A DNA stretch of 38,984 nucleotides from JBJHCA01 sp050485785 (GTDB lineage: Bacteria; Bacteroidota; Bacteroidia; Chitinophagales; Saprospiraceae). The DNA is taken from assembly GCA_050485785.1 (NCBI GenBank), contig JBJHCA010000026.1:1-38984 (forward strand), read 5' to 3'. A program made the translations under genes and the position numbers. Positions 35,507 to 38,984 of this stretch are shown in pieces (the first letter of the stretch is position 1; every line of letters begins with the position of its first letter). The notes below the pieces were generated by a model. The model had not been told where the DNA came from, searched no databases, and was given only the letters and a program-made list of their open reading frames with translations.

Positions 35507-37186
35507 TTACCGGGCAAACGAAGTTGCCCTTTTCTCGCGGATAACGGTTACCTTGATCTGGCCGGGATACTGCATTTCGTCCTGTATCTTCTCGGCAATC
35601 TCAAACGAAAGCTGATCAGCCCGGTCATCACTCACTTTTTCACTTTCAACAATCACTCTGAGCTCACGGCCCGCCTGCATGGCATATACCTTTTGTACGC
35701 CTTCATAGCCCAGCGCTATATCTTCAAGGTCGGAAATACGCTTCAGGTAACTTTCCAGAATTTCCCTGCGTGCACCTGGACGCGCTCCTGAAATGGCATC
35801 ACAGGCCTGAATAATCGGCGACAGGATGGAATTCATTTCAATTTCGTCGTGATGAGCTCCTACTGCATTGCAAACTGCGGCATTCTCATTGTATTTCTGG
35901 CAAAGTTTCATGCCGTACAGAGCGTGTGAAAGCTCAGATTCTTCCTCTGAAACTTTTCCGATATCGTGCAATAAGCCGGCACGTTTGGCCAGTTTAACCA
36001 ATTTTGGCGAAAGCCCCAGTTCGGCAGCCATGGTGGCACACAAATGAGCCGTTTCTATGGAATGTCTCAAAAGATTCTGACCGTAGGAAGACCTGAAACG
36101 CATCCGGCCCACCATCCTCACCAGTGCGGGATTCAGACCGTGTATGTCCAGGTCAATGACAGTGCGTTCTCCAATTTCCCGAATATCTTCTTCCAGTTCT
36201 TTCCGCGTCTTCTCACAAACTTCCTCAATGCGGGCCGGATGAATACGCCCATCCGCAGTGAGTTTTTTCAATGCCTGACGACACAATTCCCGTCGAATCG
36301 GATCAAAACTGGAAATAACGATGGCCTCTGGGGTGTCATCCACTACCAGCTCCGCTCCGGTGGCAGCTTCCAGTGCACGGATGTTTCGCCCTTCCCGTCC
36401 AATGATCTGTCCTTTCTGATCATCGCTTTCCAGATGGAATACCGAAACGGTATTCTCGATGGTGTATTCGGCACACATTCGCTGAATGGTTTCAATCACT
36501 ATCTTTTTGGCATCCTTGTTGGCTGATGCCTTGGCGTTTTCAACTATTTCCCGCGTAATGGACATGGCATCATTCTGTGCCTTTTCACGGACTGCTTTTA
36601 ACAGCTCCTCGCGTGCATCGCTTTCCGTGAGCCTGGCAATTTTTTCAAGTGCTTTGATGTGCTCTTCACTGGCTGCTTCCAGTTGCTCTTTCTTTTTGCC
36701 AATAATCTCGAGCTGCTTGTTGAGGTTTTCCTTGATCAACTCAATTTCCTGCTGCCGGTCCTGCAACTCTTTGAGCCCTTCATTCAAGTTGTTTTGCTTG
36801 TCCTGGAAACTCTGTGTTTTTTGCTTCAGGGCATTTTCTTCTTCGCGAAGAGCCATCTCTGCCTCTTTGATCTTGAGTTTGCGGTCTGAGATCTCACTTT
36901 CAAAATCAGCTTTCATTTTGATATAGCGCTCCTTGGCTTCCAGAATCTTCTTGCGCTTGATCTCTTCGTTTTTCTCCTCCGCTTTCTTGATCAGCCTTTT
37001 GGCTTCGCGATCGGCATCCTCAAGTGTTTTGGCCGATGCCTTCCTGGCTTCGCTGATTATTTGGTCAGCCCGGTTGTCGGCCTCAGTCAGCCTTGCTGCA
37101 CTTCGTTTTTTGTGTATCAGTGTGGCTATCACATAGCCAACCACCAACATCACCAATCCTGTAAGTACCGGTAAAAAGTTTTCCAT
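35507..37186 (-). CDS. rny: Ribonuclease Y
   Basis: RNase Y is a membrane-anchored endoribonuclease that starts mRNA decay. The 559-residue protein has an N-terminal membrane segment (about 4-25), a long charged coiled coil (about 28-210), a KH domain containing GQIIGREGRNIRALE (about 255-320) and an HD domain with LLHDIGK near residue 407. The C-terminal domain ends REKRATSFAR. Length and domain order are normal. It follows zapA by 98 bp, and a stable hairpin with a T-run lies in that gap. No promoter was found between the hairpin and the ATG, so it seems to rely on transcripts from upstream. Confidence 0.97.
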   Translation of the reverse strand: MENFLPVLTGLVMLVVGYVIATLIHKKRSAARLTEADNRADQIISEARKASAKTLEDADREAKRLIKKAEEKNEEIKRKKILEAKERYIKMKADFESEISDRKLKIKEAEMALREEENALKQKTQSFQDKQNNLNEGLKELQDRQQEIELIKENLNKQLEIIGKKKEQLEAASEEHIKALEKIARLTESDAREELLKAVREKAQNDAMSITREIVENAKASANKDAKKIVIETIQRMCAEYTIENTVSVFHLESDDQKGQIIGREGRNIRALEAATGAELVVDDTPEAIVISSFDPIRRELCRQALKKLTADGRIHPARIEEVCEKTRKELEEDIREIGERTVIDLDIHGLNPALVRMVGRMRFRSSYGQNLLRHSIETAHLCATMAAELGLSPKLVKLAKRAGLLHDIGKVSEEESELSHALYGMKLCQKYNENAAVCNAVGAHHDEIEMNSILSPIIQACDAISGARPGARREILESYLKRISDLEDIALGYEGVQKVYAMQAGRELRVIVESEKVSDDRADQLSFEIAEKIQDEMQYPGQIKVTVIREKRATSFAR

Positions 37187-37192
37187 GGTACG

Positions 37193-37249
37193 TTGTGTTT
37201 AAAATTAATAAAAAGCAGGTATCCTTCGGATATTCTGCTGTTAACACAA
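37193..37249 (-). ncRNA. Structured RNA element in the zapA-rny gap
   Basis: On the minus strand an outer pairing (ttgtgttaa at 37249-37241 with ttaaacacaa at 37202-37193) encloses a strong hairpin (agcag/ctgct arms at 37239-37235 and 37218-37214, with tatcc/ggata inside) followed by TTTTTATT. It could be an intrinsic terminator or attenuator before rny. I also associate the zapA-rny gap with 6S RNA in Bacteroidota; the closing stem, asymmetric bubble and terminal hairpin are compatible, but the 98-bp gap is short for that. Confidence 0.45.
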
Positions 37250-37284
37250 GAACCGTTGATGCGAATGTGAAAATTGAAGAATCG

Positions 37285-37593
37285 CTATTGGCTGGCTTCA
37301 GGTTTCAGTGCCTGATCGAGCAATTGATCAATCTTGTCTAGCCCCGCTTTAACCCCCGCCAGATCAGGATCCGGCGCTTTCTTTTTAAACTGGTCAAAAG
37401 CCAGCGAAAGCAAGGTCATTGATAAATAATCCTGCTTGTCGCGCTGAGGGTAAGTCAGTTGGAAATGATTGATCTTATCGTTAATTGATTTAACGATGTT
37501 GCGAAGAGAAACTTCTTCCGTGGCCGGAATGGTAACCGGAAAAGGCCGGCCGGCAATAACTACCGTAATATGTTTGGTCTCTTCTTTACTCAT
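37285..37593 (-). CDS. zapA: Cell division protein ZapA
   Basis: ZapA binds and bundles FtsZ filaments at midcell. The 102-residue protein has the usual N-terminal beta-hairpin (HITVVIAGRPFPVTIP), then EVSLRNIVKSINDKIN and a C-terminal helix for coiled-coil pairing. Its start overlaps the stop of the upstream coiled-coil gene by 4 bp, so the two are translationally coupled. Position upstream of rny fits the order I associate with Bacteroidota. Confidence 0.9.
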   Translation of the reverse strand: MSKEETKHITVVIAGRPFPVTIPATEEVSLRNIVKSINDKINHFQLTYPQRDKQDYLSMTLLSLAFDQFKKKAPDPDLAGVKAGLDKIDQLLDQALKPEASQ

Positions 37594-37892
37594 GATGCCA
37601 CTTTTTCTCTGGCCATTTTATCAATACATCCGTCAATATATACGATGTACGATTGAAGCTGTTCTTTAATTTCACGCAGGCCTTTGTCGTCCAGTTCCGT
37701 CCCGCGGCTCTTTGACCTGGCCTCCCGCAATTGGTTCTCAAGCTCGGCAACGCGGTCACGGCAATTACCAAGCTGTTTCTCAAGCATAATTTTGTTATCC
37801 CTTAAAACTTCAACCTGCTCTCTTAAGTTCCTGTTGGTCTTTAAGAGGGAATTGATTTTCTCTTCAATTGCAGATAGCCTGTTCGTTAACAT
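37590..37892 (-). CDS. Small coiled-coil protein upstream of zapA
   Basis: The 100-residue protein is almost entirely heptad-patterned (residues about 5-65: EEKINSLLKTNRNLREQVEVL and onward) with a shorter C-terminal helix. It resembles ZapB in size and coiled-coil nature, and its coupling to zapA suggests a division role, but this similarity alone does not prove homology. A -7 element lies about 18 bp before its ATG and would serve the coiled-coil, zapA and rny genes. Confidence 0.82.
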   Translation of the reverse strand: MLTNRLSAIEEKINSLLKTNRNLREQVEVLRDNKIMLEKQLGNCRDRVAELENQLREARSKSRGTELDDKGLREIKEQLQSYIVYIDGCIDKMAREKVAS

Positions 37893-37909
37893 GTTTATGC
37901 CTTGAGGTT

Positions 37910-37917
37910 CAAAGATA
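37910..37917 (-). promoter_or_regulatory. -7 element for the coiled-coil-zapA-rny unit
   Basis: The minus strand reads TATCTTTG, matching TAnnTTTG. It lies in the 50-bp gap between the pheT stop and the coiled-coil gene start. Confidence 0.55.
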
Positions 37918-37942
37918 CTAACATTGATTAGTAAAAAAATGA

Positions 37943-38984
37943 TTAGCGCCGTATAACCGCATTAAATTCTTGTTCAAGCCTGCCCATAACCCTGTTCATC
38001 AGCTTGTCAATATCGCGGTCGGTGAGTGTGCGGTCTTCATCCTGCAACTTGAGCGAAATACCGTACGACTTCATATTCTCTCCCAACTGTTCCCTATTTT
38101 GATACACATCAAAAAGGGTGAGCCCGGCAAGCAGTTTTCCTGCTTCTTTTTTTATCACTTTTTGTAGTGCATTATACCCTACTTCATCATTCACCACCAA
38201 AGCAAGATCCCGCTGCACCGACGGGTACTTTGACCAGGGCCTGAATTCGGCTTTGGAAGTGGCCGCATTCTCCAACAGGAGCTTCCAGTTGAAATCAGCC
38301 AAATAAACCTCCTGTTTGATATCCATGGAACTGCATAGCCCGGGATTCACCTGCCCGTAAGTTACCACTGCCTGCTTCCCTTTCATTACCTGCTCTGCCG
38401 CAGCAAAAACCTCGTCGGCAACTGCTGAAGCATTTTCAATACTGATGCCAAAGCGCTGCAACAGGAGATGAACCACGCCTTTGATGGTATAAAAATCAGC
38501 ATCTCCCATTGCCGACTTCTGCCAGCTCCGCGGATGCCTGTTTCCGGTGATCATCAAACAGAGATGTTCCTTTTCACTATACTCCCGGTCAGTTGCTATA
38601 TAGGTTTTCCCAAACTCAAACAACTTGAGATCGTACATTTGACGATGGATATTGCGGGCCAAACTCTCCAGTCCTCCGTAAACCATCGTTGGCCTCATGG
38701 CATCCAGTTGCTGATTGGATGTGTTATTCACATGCACCATACTTTGAGCCAAAGTTGGCATGTGCCCGGCAAACCAGTTCGAAGGTTGTAACGACAGGTT
38801 CATCATTTCGCTGAACCCCAAAGCTGCCAGACGGTGACTCACTTCAACCCGAACATCCTCAGCCGCAGGATGACTGTGATACCCGATGGGGATGGAAAGC
38901 ACGGGACGGGCCGGAACGCGGTTTATACTGTAAATGCGAAGGGCTTCCTCTATCAGGTCAATTTCGCGAGTAACATCGGGTTTA
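37943..38984 (-). CDS. pheT: Phenylalanine-tRNA ligase beta subunit, C-terminal part (runs off the window)
   Basis: The beta subunit forms the alpha2-beta2 enzyme that charges tRNA-Phe. The frame stays open past the internal Met-like codon at 38902 to the window edge, where it encodes DVTREIDLIEEALRIY, part of the B5 region, so the gene extends beyond 38984. The visible part includes the catalytic-like core (GFSEMMNLSLQP, MYDLKLFEFGKTY) and the C-terminal anticodon-binding FDX-ACB domain (KYPSVQRDLALVVN, FDVYQNREQLGE, RTLTDRDIDKLMNRVM). Nothing appears damaged. Confidence 0.95.
   Translation of the reverse strand, partial: KPDVTREIDLIEEALRIYSINRVPARPVLSIPIGYHSHPAAEDVRVEVSHRLAALGFSEMMNLSLQPSNWFAGHMPTLAQSMVHVNNTSNQQLDAMRPTMVYGGLESLARNIHRQMYDLKLFEFGKTYIATDREYSEKEHLCLMITGNRHPRSWQKSAMGDADFYTIKGVVHLLLQRFGISIENASAVADEVFAAAEQVMKGKQAVVTYGQVNPGLCSSMDIKQEVYLADFNWKLLLENAATSKAEFRPWSKYPSVQRDLALVVNDEVGYNALQKVIKKEAGKLLAGLTLFDVYQNREQLGENMKSYGISLKLQDEDRTLTDRDIDKLMNRVMGRLEQEFNAVIRR

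Overview
The window looks like chromosomal DNA from a member of the phylum Bacteroidota. Four lines of evidence agree. There are type IX secretion (T9SS) C-terminal domains of both type A and type B, and a PorP/SprF-family protein beside an OmpA/TPR/PD40 protein. SecA has the roughly 1,100-residue size usual in this phylum. The pheT / coiled-coil / zapA / rny gene order is one I associate with Bacteroidota. At least a dozen gene leaders carry the -7 element TAnnTTTG used by the Bacteroidota primary sigma factor. I cannot support an assignment below phylum.

Layout. 1-549 is non-coding and rich in inverted repeats. 550-5079 (minus) is secA, deoC and a SPOR-domain protein. 5291-8324 (plus) is a lipoprotein, a ComF-type phosphoribosyltransferase, a short-chain dehydrogenase and a NYN/OST-HTH protein. 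lysA (minus) follows, then a glycine-rich orphan protein (minus) divergent from a membrane-anchored class III nucleotide cyclase (plus). 13100-20035 (minus) is a T9SS-related cluster: a lectin-like/Ig-like giant protein with a type B sorting domain, a small lipoprotein, a PorP/SprF protein, an OmpA/TPR/PD40 protein split by a frameshift, and a DUF1573 domain reachable only through a poly-A slippery run. 20299-23748 (plus) holds a LutB-like Fe-S protein and a fused E1 alpha/beta 2-oxoacid dehydrogenase. Immediately after it, a small lipoprotein gene sits between two 119-bp direct repeats that include the last codons of the E1 gene. Then come a Wzx/MATE-like flippase (minus), a TPR protein (plus), a protein with 26 tandem heptads (minus), an outer-membrane beta-barrel (minus), a two-gene unit with a PhnP-like metallo-hydrolase (plus), a T9SS type A secreted protein (minus) with a nearby detached copy of its sorting domain, an RsmF-like rRNA methyltransferase (plus), and the division/RNA-decay block rny-zapA-coiled-coil-pheT (minus; pheT runs off the window).

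How the genes fit together. Housekeeping functions (protein export, RNA decay, cell division, lysine synthesis, oxoacid oxidation, rRNA methylation) are interleaved with surface and secretion functions. The least explained parts are these: the split OmpA gene with its slippery A10 run into DUF1573; the repeat-flanked lipoprotein module; the heptad-repeat protein, which shares an N-terminal leader style with the orphan protein at 9760-10866; and the structured RNA element just upstream of rny. No tRNA, rRNA, CRISPR array or transposase was recognised.
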